The notes beneath the pieces are model-generated. The model had not been told where the DNA came from. It made no database searches and saw only the letters and a program-made list of their open reading frames with translations. Positions 1 through 11,234 of a DNA stretch of 64,000 nt are shown piece after piece. A program made the translations under genes and the position numbers. Where the stretch lies: the NCBI RefSeq assembly GCF_000006565.2, contig NC_031480.1:3383529-3447528 (forward strand), read 5' to 3'. This DNA comes from Toxoplasma gondii ME49 (taxonomy: Eukaryota; Apicomplexa; Conoidasida; Eucoccidiorida; Sarcocystidae). The first letter of the stretch is position 1; the number at the start of each line of letters is the position of its first letter.

Positions 1-2365
1 TTAACGTGCAGGAGATTCGTCACAACAGTTCAGGCGTGTTTTCGCACTGAGCTCTGTCATTGCAGGTGCTGCACACCTTGTCTGCAGTCCTGCCGAGACT
101 CGATCAATAATGTGACTCTTGTTTGTAGGGCATTGGATCCTCGACGCTGACTCCGTAGAAAAGTCTTCGAGACCGTTTACGCCCGTCATAATTCAAAACT
201 CGCTTTTGCATCTCAATAGTGTGTCGTATTCCTATACATAGAAGTTTGGACGCGGCGTAATTCCGTCAAGCATATGTTGAAGAAACGAGCTCGCCGCGAG
301 GCGTACAGTATCATGAAATGAAGTGTATTCCTAAACCTGTAACCCGTCGAACTGGAGAGAGCGACAACTAGACTATCCGACTAATGACAACGCAAGGCGT
401 CGGGGAAAAGCCAAGAATTTGAATATCGCTGCGAATCAAAACAGTTAGGGTCAAATTATGTATTCTTCTTTTGCTATTAGTCTACAAGCCGCCCAAACCC
501 ATTCCATGTCTGGAAAAGTTGTGCGTATTTACTGAAGCGTCGCCGGACCGTCACCCAGGCGTTTTCTTGCTCCGGTTCCGTAAAGCAAGTGGACTCAGCA
601 GATTCCAGATGCCAGTGCTCCGCCCAGATTCTGTCTAAAACGCTGAAGTATCCTGAAACCCCCTTCAAGTATGCGCCTCACCGAACCTGTTTTTTCTTTC
701 ATTTAGCTCTTCAGTTTCAACTGGTAGAAGAGGTGCGCCCCTTAACATCCTCTCGACTCGCCTGTAGTTCCCGTCCCCTATGCGATTGAATGATTTTGGC
801 GATTTAGTTGCGTGTTGAACAGGTCACCGCAAGACAAACCTGCGTGTGTTTCACTGCTTTCAAACAAACGTAGACACAGCGGTAAAACGTGACAGCGGCA
901 ACAAACGGGGGTAAACGTGTATTGGGCCCTTTCTACGATCAGAAGTATGACACTACACTTGCGAAAGGCAAACATGAAGAAGGCGCCGATTTGCACGCAG
1001 TGTTTCACCAGGACAGTCTCTTGCAGCTGAGGACCGTTGTACGTCTCTCCCCTGAAGGTGTTGCCCAGCAATGCGAACAGGGTGAAGGGTTGAAGCTCGC
1101 GTTTGCAGAAAGAATGCAAGCATCCGCCTGTAAATGCATATATGCCGATGACGGGGAGTCGCTTGCCACAACAAAAATTTTGCCCAGACGTACGTGCTCG
1201 ATCAGCACTAACAATGCAAAACAGGAGAAATTCGATGATGGGGTGCACTACCGCTTGTGCTTGGCATAGGGGGGATGTGCAGCGTCTTACAGAAGAATGC
1301 GTCGGCATGCTCCGACGCTATCATGAACACTTTTGAAGCCGGACAATTCCCTGCTAAGCGAGGGACTGCATACGCATTCTCACAGGCACTTTGTTACATG
1401 CAGCAGCTACCTAGAGACGATCTACGGAGTCGTTTGCTTTCGTGCCCGAGCAGATCCAACTTCAAGCCTCGTGGTAAATGCACGTGGCTGAACACTGTGG
1501 AGACTCGCCCACACATATTCTCTTTTCTGTTGTTTTCCGGTGTCTTCGGAATTTCCTGCACGGGCAGCGTGTTTTGCGGCGACTAACCCCGCTGCCTGCT
1601 ACGGAAACGGGTGTTTCATATGCGCTTACTCTAGAGCCTCCGGACACAACGGGGTACCTAAGCTTTGACAGACACTATCTGAAGTTAAATGCTGAGGCTA
1701 ACCAATTGTGACCTCGCCACTTTATAGAACACTGCGGTACCGTCCAGAAGCCGACTGCAAACTAAGTGCATTTCGCCCGTCTTGGACCCTCTCCCAGGCC
1801 TGCGAAAGTGAGACCGATCACACCCCCTTTTCGCAGGAGCACGAGACAGAAAGCCAAGGCGGATACTCCTCCCCCAACACAGAACCTCATCGGAAAACAG
1901 GTTAGAAGCCCACGGCAACGAGACTGTCGAGACCCGCCTTTGGTGTCGCGACTTCCACCCTCGATCTTTTCCGCGAATTCGTGTGGAGGCCTGCGCTTTT
2001 CGGGGGCAACCGGGGTTTCCCGAATTCCTTTGAGAACTAAAGTGACTCGCGCGCAAGGATGAAACAGGCCATCTCGTTCTGAAAAGCAAAGCGAAAATGA
2101 GATGCAGCCGCCAGCGCGCCGCGCTCAATCGCAGGACGGTGTGCTTCCTCTCACACAGTTTGCTCTCATGCATGCGTTTACCTCGTCGGGAACGGGCTAT
2201 TGTCTCTTGAGATGGCGCTGCGTGGACTTGGCCGTGACCTATTGCTCGGCCAGACAATAAAAAAAGCTACACATGCGTCAATGCTTTATTGATGAGGATT
2301 TTCGACTGTCGTTACGGTTTCTAGCCACTACTTCTACCGTGTTTTTTCGACGTCATTGTCACACC
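1..2365. other. Upstream flank, no supported gene
   Basis: I see no recognisable protein or RNA gene here. Open stretches of up to 190 codons occur on both strands (for example 1685-2257 minus, 778-1308 minus, 889-1269 plus), but they overlap one another, match no family I know, and are within the length expected by chance at this base composition. The last part should contain the promoter and 5' UTR of the fructose-bisphosphatase gene. An ATGCATGC element lies at 2168-2175, about 190 bases before that start codon; TGCATGC is a known promoter and ApiAP2-type motif in Toxoplasma, so it may be regulatory. Confidence 0.5.
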
Positions 2366-5300
2366 ATGGCAGCGAGTGGACACCCGATCCCGGAACTCGG
2401 AGAGTTCATCATTGCAAACAAGGAGAAGCTTCGCAATACTGGACAGGAGTCAGAGATGAACAGGTGAATGCACGTAGAAGATTAGCTGGGAATTCTATTT
2501 TTACATTCCGGTCGCAGTCTCTGGTGTCTCATGCGGCTGACCTCTTGCCCGACTGTGCAAAAAGACGAGGGGGTGGGGCGTCCCGGTTCAGAGAAATCCC
2601 GTCGGTATTGCTGTTTGGTGTTTCATGTGCAGGCACCGTGCCTGCATTCGAAATAGTGAAGCTTTCTCTGTCTTAATGTTTCACTCCTTTCAGTCGAGAA
2701 GGCATAGCAATGGTTTAGGTGGCAGAACAGGTCTTTGCTGTCTCCAATGTTTCGACGCCGTCTCCAGTTTGCACTTTGTCTCTGATTCAGACACAGTCCA
2801 GAGAGAGAGAGTCGTGCAGAGAAACGTGAACGCCCTGACTACTCTGTTTGGTGCAGGAGCTCCAGACTTTTGGCGAAAGTTTCTGTGTTTTGGCCGCCGC
2901 CGCGGAAATGTGTCTGCGATGACGTGCAAGCTGTCCCGGCTACGAGCAAGTCTTGCATCCGGTGTATCACGGTGCGCCCATGTTCAGCTGTGCATTCGGC
3001 GTCTGCTCTGTGTGACCCACAGGCTCTTGACTGCGATTAAGCTCGCAGCAAAAGTCGTGAATCGAGAGATCAACAAGGCGGGTCTTGCCGATATCTTGGG
3101 TGCAGCCGGGAACCAGAACGTGCAGGGCGAGGAACAGCAGAAGCTGGACGTTTTCGCCAACCACAAGTTCATCCAGGTAGACAAAATGCCACCGAAAGTT
3201 TTGTGACCCGTACTTGCTTGTGGCACTTTTCTCACACCTAGAGAAAAAGCCAGTTTTTGCCGAATATGCATACCCAGCACCAAAGGCCCGCCCCTCAGTT
3301 CATAAAGCTTCCGCGAAACTTCAGCCACATTACTTGACTGGCAGAGACGAGACGATTCTTGACGGGTCGCAGTGGAGTTCTGAAGTCATTTCTTGCAAAG
3401 AAAGTAGCAACCGCGTGTCCATTTTCTAGAAATTTGTCGCAATGGCTCAAGTACATGGGAACTGTAGAATCTCCTCTTGGCAGAAGTAGCAGCACAGAGT
3501 AGGTAGATGGCGTGTAACATGAACTCGATTCGTTTCAGTTCGAGAAGCGTCACGTGCGGCATCAGTTGAGCAGGTTCCGTGTCGGTTATTTTGGATCACT
3601 TCTGCAAATTGTGTTGTTCCGTCGCTGTAGGCTCTCGTCAACCGCGAAGTCGTGTGCGGTATTTGCACCGAGGAAGATGATGACTTTATCGAGGTCAACA
3701 GGGATGCACACTTCGTGATGCTGATGGACCCTCTTGATGGTAAGAGAACTTGTAGCATATTGAGGTCCTTCTTCATGCGGACAGCCCTTAACCTTTTCGT
3801 CGCAAGTTTGCATGACCTCTAGAGGATCGCCACACTTTCTTTCTCGTAAAAAGAATGGTATATGTATCGTTGACGACTCATCCTAGACGGCGAGACTCGA
3901 ACTGGTGGCGGTCGACTTCTTCCAGGCGTCTTTATCACGATTATAGGTTCTGACAGATGCGCTGTAGTCGCGTGTTCTCTCTGTCCGATCCCCGGCTGGT
4001 GAAGGGTATTCTCGTTTTCATCTGTTCTCTTGTGAGTGAATTCCTCCCGTGGAGTACCACTTCCCCGACGTTGTTTTCAGGCTCCTCAAACATCGACGTC
4101 AATGTCTCCGTGGGAACCATCTTCTCCATCTACCAGCGCGTGTCACCTCTGGGCTCTCCTCCCGAGCTGCGCGATTTCTTGCAGCCGGGAAATGCACAAA
4201 TTGCCGCCGGTTATGTCCTCTACGGATCCTCTACGATGCTGGTAAGCGGACCGAGGAAGCATTGGTTGTGCAAGGTAGCGCCAGGGCAGGTCTGCAGCTG
4301 AAATCGGTGGTTTGTGGGGGAACGAAGCGGAAATGCGCGGAGAGTAAGGTTACCGAGGGGGAATAGGACGTCCAGGAGATTTTGCGATCATACCCTACGC
4401 GACGACAGCAGACACGGCGAGAGCGCAGAGGGCTTCAGTTGCGACAAGCGCTGAAAGCCTGCCGGGGTGTGTTGGTGCTGTGCACAGGTTATGACGACAG
4501 GTGACGGCGTGAACGGATTCACATTGGATCCTTCTCTCGGCACATTTTTCCTTTCCCACAGAGGCATGAGATTCCCGGTAGGAGCCAGAAGCGGGTACAG
4601 GCCCCCATTGCCATCTGTGTATAAATACTGCGTTTGTAGTGGTGGCTTTGGAGCGATCTTCGCGCGTTTGATTTTTTTTCCTGAGCTCAAGGCGGCTAGC
4701 GGGCACAGTGTTTGCTCTGAGGCAGAGAAGCGTTCCACGGCCGATGGCACTGAGAGCACTCAATGATGTAGTCTAAGGAGCAACTCTCGTTGAAGGGAGG
4801 TGACCCATCCACGCATGCTGCACGCTCTATGCTGGCGGATCTGCCATTTCGTTAAAGAAAGAATTGCCGGTACGTTTTCCCCTATGAACGAGTCCTGTGA
4901 TCTGGGACTGCACAGCTTTTGTTGGGCCACAGCTTGTGATAGAGTCCTTATCTACGGGATTTGGTGATGCGTGGGTTCGTGCGCTGGTTCTCCAGGAGAA
5001 AGCGCGTATCTACAGTGTGAACGAAGGCAACTACAAGGCGTTCCCGGACGGTGTAAAGAAGTTCCTCGAGGAATGCCATGACGACAAGGTAGGATATATT
5101 TACGGAGTCCGGTGGAAAGGGAGGCCATCAGCAAGCGCTTCTGCGGCCGGCAGGCGTTCGTGTTTCCGATTTTCGGAGAGAAATCTTACTGTACAAGTCA
5201 TTGTACGTGTCAGAGACGCGAAACTGATGTCAGAGTCCTAGGGTTGCAAGCATTTTGGTGACTGCTGGGTCGCGTACAAACAGCTGGTTTATCTCCAACA

Positions 5301-6158
5301 TCGCATTAGGTTGCAATTATTGTGGTGGGTTATTATGTTTTATTTCGATATCTACATGAATACGCCTTTTCGGTTTGTTTTTGTTGTTGCAGACTGGACC
5401 GTTCTCACTGCGTTACATCGGCAGTCTGGTCTCAGATTTCCACCGGAACCTGCTGCAGGGAGGAATATACATGTACCCACCAACCAAGAAAGGTACGGTT
5501 TTGAGCAGGTATCTGAAAGCTGGAATGGACATGAGGAGCTTCGGCTGTACCACGGCGTCAAGGTGGCTTTGTTTGTTACTATTATCACAAATGCTTGAAA
5601 GCAGACGAATCTCAAGGCAGTGCCATTCCTGTGAGTAGTGAGAATGTTTGCGCGTTCGACTACGGTGGATTCTCGCGAAAAGGGGAAGGGAGTAATTATG
5701 CCGGTTGACACCAACAGAGCCATAAACACACGTGACGTGGTTTGCTTCGTAACAGATCCGTTTATAGCGCGTTCGGTGGCTTGTTGACACCGTGGAAGAC
5801 GGGCGTAGTTACCAAGTCACCGGCATCGCAAACACTAGGCTGGACCTTGATGGCATTTTGGATATTTGCTCACCACAATTTTGTGTGTGTCATTCGTCTG
5901 TTGTCTTCAGATAAGAAGGGCAAATTGCGACTGTTGTACGAGGCAAACCCTATGGCGTTCCTTGCTGAACAGGCGGGGGGGAAGGCGACAGACGGGTTTG
6001 ATCGCATCATGGATATCCAACCATCAGAGCTACATCAACGCGTTCCTCTAATGATCGGGACTGCGAGACTGGTAGACCGTGTCGATGCACTCATGGTCGA
6101 GCACAGTCCGGAGTGCCGACTGCATGCAAACTGCCTCGTTGGCAAGAACAGTTCATAG
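2366..6158 (+). CDS. FBP2: Fructose-1,6-bisphosphatase, 350 aa, 8 exons
   Basis: Hydrolyses fructose 1,6-bisphosphate to fructose 6-phosphate, the key step of gluconeogenesis and of storage-polysaccharide synthesis. Exons: 2366-2463, 3023-3176, 3631-3739, 4081-4241, 4488-4577, 4996-5088, 5393-5492, 5911-6158. All junctions are GT-AG and sum to 1053 bases. The metal-binding motif DPLDGSSN is at residues 117-124. Downstream come [13 protein letters not shown] and the family signature [12 protein letters not shown], whose Glu279 matches the metal-ligand Glu280 of mammalian enzymes. Length is normal for class I FBPase. The start ATG in ACACCATGG gives [14 protein letters not shown]. No signal or transit peptide is visible, so it is probably cytosolic. 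Toxoplasma has two FBPase genes; I infer the FBP2 type from memory of the neighbourhood, so the paralogue number is less certain than the enzyme. Confidence 0.95.
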
Positions 6159-8234
6159 AAAGGCTGTGTATCGAGGACAGGAGCCGCCTGAAAAGACAAA
6201 GATTAGTGGAGCAGCGGGATACCACCGAGAGACGCCTGAGCACAGGGGTAGCTTTGATGGCCAAGCTGGTTCTCACAGGATGGACGGGCGCCACCCGCTA
6301 GTTTATTTTGAGTCGGTTAGCAATTTGTTTTAGTAGTGGATGGCAAATGTGTTACCTTGTAGACTAGGAGAAAATCGCCCTCACGGTTTCTGCACAGAGG
6401 TTGCATCCTTCGTGACTTTCGCTTCGCAGGGGACGTTGTATACCGCCTCACGTATCAAGTCCTTTGTTTTCGCGGGCAACTCCCTGGAGTTGCTGTTTCT
6501 TACTGGTGCTGGGGGGCGGCGCCGGGTTCGCTTTGGTGTATGAATAGTATCGGTGGAGGAAACATCGCCTCTTATATGTGTGCGTGCATTTAAACCACCC
6601 GAAGCAACAGTTTTCTACAAACTAAGCGTACAGGCCCCCACCGTGTGGTCAACGCTTGCATTGATAGATTCCAACTCTAGTTTATGCCATATGTGAGCGT
6701 GAACGGGCTACATAGTGGTATAGTCGAACGCTCAAACACCTCCGGGAAATTTAAATTGACTGACGCGTAATAGTACTCCATCACTCTAAATTTTTATCTG
6801 ATGCGGAGCAGCCAGTGTGTTTGCTGGTTGCGTTCCTAGGTAGTGGGAACGTAATTTCCGCTGCAGCTTGGGTCAATCTACCGCCCTGCAACAGGATATG
6901 TATGCCGTATGTACCTGAGCACCCGCCACCGAGTTCACTTCTTTGTTTCACCGAGAAAAAAGTAGTCCACTGACAGGGTTGTGGGGCGATGTTGCTGTTT
7001 AAACCCAGCCCGGCAACCAGGAAATGGGAGGGTCAATCTACTCACTGTCGGTCCGCGGTAGCGCATCTAACAAAACAGCATTCACCGGAGGGGAACGCTG
7101 AATATGTAACAAGTGCGAGAAGTGACGCACCCAGAAACACGAGGTGGCGCCTTGTACATTCGGGGTCATATGAACAGGAAGCTTCGCTTTGCCGTGGTAC
7201 ACGCGTGTACCACAGCAAAGTAAAGCATTCTCTGATGTAGGAAACTCCGGCAACAGACCACGTCCTCCGTTGTTGCTTAGTGAGGCATGCGTGTTTCATG
7301 AACGAGAATGGAACACAAATGCCCCCTGTCGTGCATGACGAAGCTATCTTTCACTCATCTACGAAGAAAGAGACACCACATTTATGGAGCACTTTCACAA
7401 GCCCTCATGTTTTTTCCACAGCGTATTGAACCTCACAAAATTCCCCAAACGTATTTCGAGTACTGCTAGGTACTGGCCAGGAAACGACGAGTGGTTGCTG
7501 CATTCGGCGAGTATTTGTGACACGACGAGAACACCAATGAAGCATCATGCGCTATGTACCGCTGGACGTCGTCTAAACGGGAAGACGTCGCACACACTAC
7601 CCCACAGAAAAACCAAGAGGGTCGCGTCGGCGGACATTGATGTCGTTGCTTATCCACTCGCCACTTTGTTGTGGATATCATATCAGGAGGTGCATCTCTG
7701 ACCGGGGTGAAAGGAAAAGAAAAAGTATGCACGGTCCTCAACAGCCGCTCTGTGATCTCGAAACGGAGTAGTTGCTATGCGCCTTGCCACAATCACGTGC
7801 CTCTTTGGTACTTGCCGCTCGCAGACACCAGTGTCGATATGGTACTTTGGATCTTCTGTATCACACAAAATCTATTTCAAAACCAAGAACTCGGTTCGCT
7901 TCGCTCTGAACACGGCAAGATTCACCTAAAGTGAGTCGATGTTGGCTTTGGCAATCCCCCAAGAGCGTGTGGATGACACTCCAAAAAACATTCCCCCATG
8001 AGCTTGCGCCGCAGCACAATCTACTTTGCGTTTTCATGTGCCCTTTTATTGCAGATGCTAATCGCACCACACATTTTAAGAACAGACAATGCAGTTACAA
8101 AGTGTTTAGCCACAGCGCTCCCTCGGCTTCAAAGTAGTTCAGAAGACACTCCATCCTTGACAAGGCTGTGTACGGTTTTCCCCTTTAGGCCGTGTTCACC
8201 CTGTAGTATCAGCAGAAACACGACTTTCCTCCCA
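6159..8234. other. Convergent 3' flanks, no gene
   Basis: This interval lies between the 3' ends of two convergent genes, FBPase on plus and TgWIP on minus, so it should hold both 3' UTRs and terminators. Open frames are all below about 110 codons and unrecognised. The one clear structure is a 46-base inverted repeat at 7181-7226, listed separately. Confidence 0.55.
7181..7226. repeat. 46-base near-perfect palindrome without a loop
   Basis: Two 23-base arms (7181-7203 and 7204-7226) meet at a central ACGCGT. The inner 11 bases of each arm are perfectly complementary, and 20 of 23 positions pair overall. Transcribed from the minus strand, two of the three mismatches become G-U wobbles. It lies about 1 kb past each of the two convergent genes. 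It could be a 3' UTR or terminator hairpin, a protein-binding site, or a chance remnant. Confidence 0.75.
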
Positions 8235-9005
8235 TCAATCTTTCTTGTGCCCTGTGTCCCGCGTGTGTGATGGTGAGCCACGACCGCCGGTCGAATCCTC
8301 TGTCGGATGGTGAGGATACGCAGACCGTAATGATGGGGGCAAAAGACTAACACTACGTGGTGGTGGCACAGGAGGAGGTGATTCAGGCTTGGGAGTATTA
8401 AGGGTCGCGTAGATCGAAAAAACTGGTTGAGGTACTGAATGATGGGGACGAGCCGCACCGCTTCCGAGCGTGGTAGGGCTCGAATGTGACCCGTGCGACC
8501 CTGGAGGCGGTGGAAGTGGCGGGCGCGGGGGCCTCTGTGGAAACTGAAGCTCCGCGTACGTCACGGAAGTTTCCGTCTGTGGCTTTGGCGCACGTGGCCC
8601 CGACGGAGGGGAAGAACTCCGTAGCGGGAGCCGTGGAGGAACTGGCGGAGGCAAAGGTCCTGGGTGGGGGGAATGATGTCCTCGCCCTTTGTTACCTCCA
8701 GAGTCTGCGACACCTCGAACTCCACCACTGTCTGTTTTCACAAACGTTCCAAATATTGGTTCTTCCTCAGGAGACGGAGAAGGCGGCCGTGCTGGTGGGC
8801 CGCCACCTTGAACACCTCGTTGCCGACCTCTGCGGCCACCGTGAGGCCCCGATCCGCCCTTGCCGCCAGCAGGATTTTGTGAACCCTGTTTCTGATCTGA
8901 GGCTGTCACGAAGGATACGCTGCTGATAGAGACCAGGGCAAATACGACACACAGGGAAAGGCGTTTGCCTCCACCCCGCGAACGCTGGCGTGTCTCTGTC
9001 TTCAT
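8235..9005 (-). CDS. TgWIP: Secreted effector TgWIP (WAVE-complex/SHP-binding), 256 aa
   Basis: A single-exon gene. The start at 9005 gives a signal peptide: basic residues, a hydrophobic core at about 16-33, then cleavage near TAS-D. The mature chain is Gly/Pro/Arg-rich and probably disordered. Motifs seen: FGTFVK (85-90), fitting the WAVE-complex WIRS consensus (hydrophobic-x-T/S-F-x-x); VTYAEL (148-153) and SIYATL (197-202), both ITIM-like SH2-binding motifs; PPVPPR (120-125) and PVPPPR (212-217), class II SH3 ligands; and RPPRPPLP in between. This composition and the position beside FBP2 fit the Toxoplasma rhoptry effector TgWIP, reported to bind the host WAVE complex and, after host tyrosine phosphorylation, SHP1/SHP2, altering dendritic-cell motility. 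The naming is from memory; the motifs are directly visible. The next gene upstream is a paralogue on the same strand. Confidence 0.78.
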   Translation of the reverse strand: MKTETRQRSRGGGKRLSLCVVFALVSISSVSFVTASDQKQGSQNPAGGKGGSGPHGGRRGRQRGVQGGGPPARPPSPSPEEEPIFGTFVKTDSGGVRGVADSGGNKGRGHHSPHPGPLPPPVPPRLPLRSSSPPSGPRAPKPQTETSVTYAELQFPQRPPRPPLPPPPGSHGSHSSPTTLGSGAARPHHSVPQPVFSIYATLNTPKPESPPPVPPPRSVSLLPPSLRSAYPHHPTEDSTGGRGSPSHTRDTGHKKD

Positions 9006-11234
9006 TGGGTTATATCCCTAAACACTTCCTGGTGAACAAGACAAGCGGTGAGACTCGAAACCGTTCGCTGCCGCGGCAGAACCAGTAGCACAACAAATGG
9101 GGCTCAACAAAAAGTGCACAACCAAGATAGCTGTTGCGTTACGGATCACCTTCCCTTGGGTGTTACAACCAACGGTTGCGCAGCTGTCAAAGAATATCGG
9201 TCACAAACGTAAGAAGTGACTGCTGGAACCTCCGTGCTGCCTAGTGGGCACTGAACCAACGGTGGTGGTGTCTGCTAGGGGCCGTCCCAGCTCGCCGAAA
9301 TGTTTAAAGCGCGGTACCGCCCAGCTATTTGGGTGGCACCACTTTGCGACGCCAAGCTCCGCTGAGCTTTGTTTTTTTTGACCATTCGGTTGGCGCAGTG
9401 CGGACACGTGAGACAACGTGAAAGGACGTCTTTTTCCGCTACAGCATTTGGTTCTCTTCGAAACACGTGACGAGGGGTGTGTGGTAACTAGGACGCTTCC
9501 TCAGTCTTAGGAGGGCTCTGCCTCACTATAGAAACGTCCAGGGAACGAAGACACGAAGAGACAGCTTTTCTTTCCGACTGATACCCAGCATGACCCATGC
9601 AGAACTTCTAGACACAGATAGACACACATTTTCTTTGCATGCCATCGCAGGCCTCAAACGTTGTTTTGCATCAAGCTGCATTAGGGGGTTGCCGCCACAC
9701 CGAACTAATCACCGACAGAAGTGATGAGGACGAACGTCTATCTATCTTACGCTTACGCATCGGAGAACCCCAGCAAAACAAAGAAATAACTGGGTGAAAT
9801 TAATGCTCATTCCCGCCACTCGTCGGTTCTTAGTGCAACGCCAGAAACTTTGTTGGCGATTGTTGACACACTGGCCTCCATCAAGCTGATGGTTGACTCC
9901 GGTGTGCATGCGAAATAGCCGCATGTCTCAACTGAGTGTCCCTCAGAGTTTTGGACCGTAGCCAGAAATGGAAGCGCATGATACATGATTGAATAATCAG
10001 AGATGCGTAGGTTCTTGCTGCCCGGTCAATACTTTTGATGAGGACACCCTCAGCTCTCTAGGGTTCTTACAGTCTGTCCGGTGTCCCGTGAAGTAGCAGC
10101 GGTGTATTTACATTAGTCAGGACACTAATTTATTTGCATGCTACTCAATTAGGTAAAGAGGGACAACTAGTTCAACTCTGTTTCCAGGGAGACGCATTTC
10201 TGCACCAGTCTCCTGTGTTTCGAAATAACCCGAGAGACAGTCTCCCCTTCAAGTTGCAGTTGAGGCGAATCGGACCACTTCCATGGCGCCGGCTCCCATA
10301 TCAAACCAGACCATCGCAGGCGTTGCTGCTGTTCAACAAGCGCCAGCTCTCCTCGCATCATCAACGGCACAGTAGATACCCGAGCGGAAAGTGTCGCTTC
10401 CAGTGGCATTGATTCCATTTTGGGTAAACGCCCGAGATACTACTTCGCAAGCATAAACAGGAATTGCTCTACAAAAAGCAAAGCGTAGCAGTAAAATAAT
10501 TTTAGAGCAGATGGGCAGGTGCTAAGGCAAGTAAGAAAGGGTAATATCCAATCCGCTTATTTGAAGGAGTGCGTTAATACACTCCGATGTCGAATTGCCA
10601 TCTCACAGCCGGCAGGAAGCGTTCGCCGGGAGTTGAACATATTCCCTTGCACGAATGGTGTGTTAGCTCGTATCATTTGTGCACTTTGTTCGCTCTCCAA
10701 AAGACTGCCCTTCTGCGGGAATCATTACCCCTGGTACCAGCCACTTCGGTCATGGCGACCGAACGTCCTTGGTGACCGCGTCGACTACAGAAATTTAGCC
10801 AGCCGGAACGAAATGCAACTGCTATTCGTTCATCTGCGAGAAAAACTTTGCTGAAGTTCAGCCGTTCACCACACGACGAATATGAATACAAGACGCTTCA
10901 GCAAACCGAACTGCCAATGTTGTCCCATCTCCGACCCTATAACCCTATTTTCTTCATCCTACGCACCGGGAGACGATCCGATACATGCAGTCACGTACTC
11001 TGGTTCACGACCACCTTTGAAAACGCGTCGTTTGAGTCGTCAGCACCGGTTGACACGCTTATAATGTCACAAACGAATACAAGAGCCGACCTGGGTACTT
11101 CATTCACCTCACGGTAGCGTTCACGGGCACAGACGACAGTCGAGCACGCCGCCCTTCTCCACCTGTGGCTTTGTACGTGCCCACGACGCGACACCGCTTC
11201 TCTCCTGATAACCCTCGAAGGCTTTCACGACCTT
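9006..11234. other. Spacer between the two effector paralogues
   Basis: Contains the promoter and 5' UTR of TgWIP (transcribed leftward) and the 3' UTR of its paralogue. No open frame is longer than about 111 codons and none is recognisable. I saw no mobile element or RNA gene that would explain the duplication. Confidence 0.5.

Noticed and set aside
1685..2257. 190-codon minus-strand frame upstream of FBPase
   Set aside because: No recognisable domain, overlapped by plus-strand frames, and within chance length for a 64 kb window.
8486..8926. 146-codon plus-strand frame
   Set aside because: Antisense shadow of the proline/glycine-rich TgWIP coding sequence.
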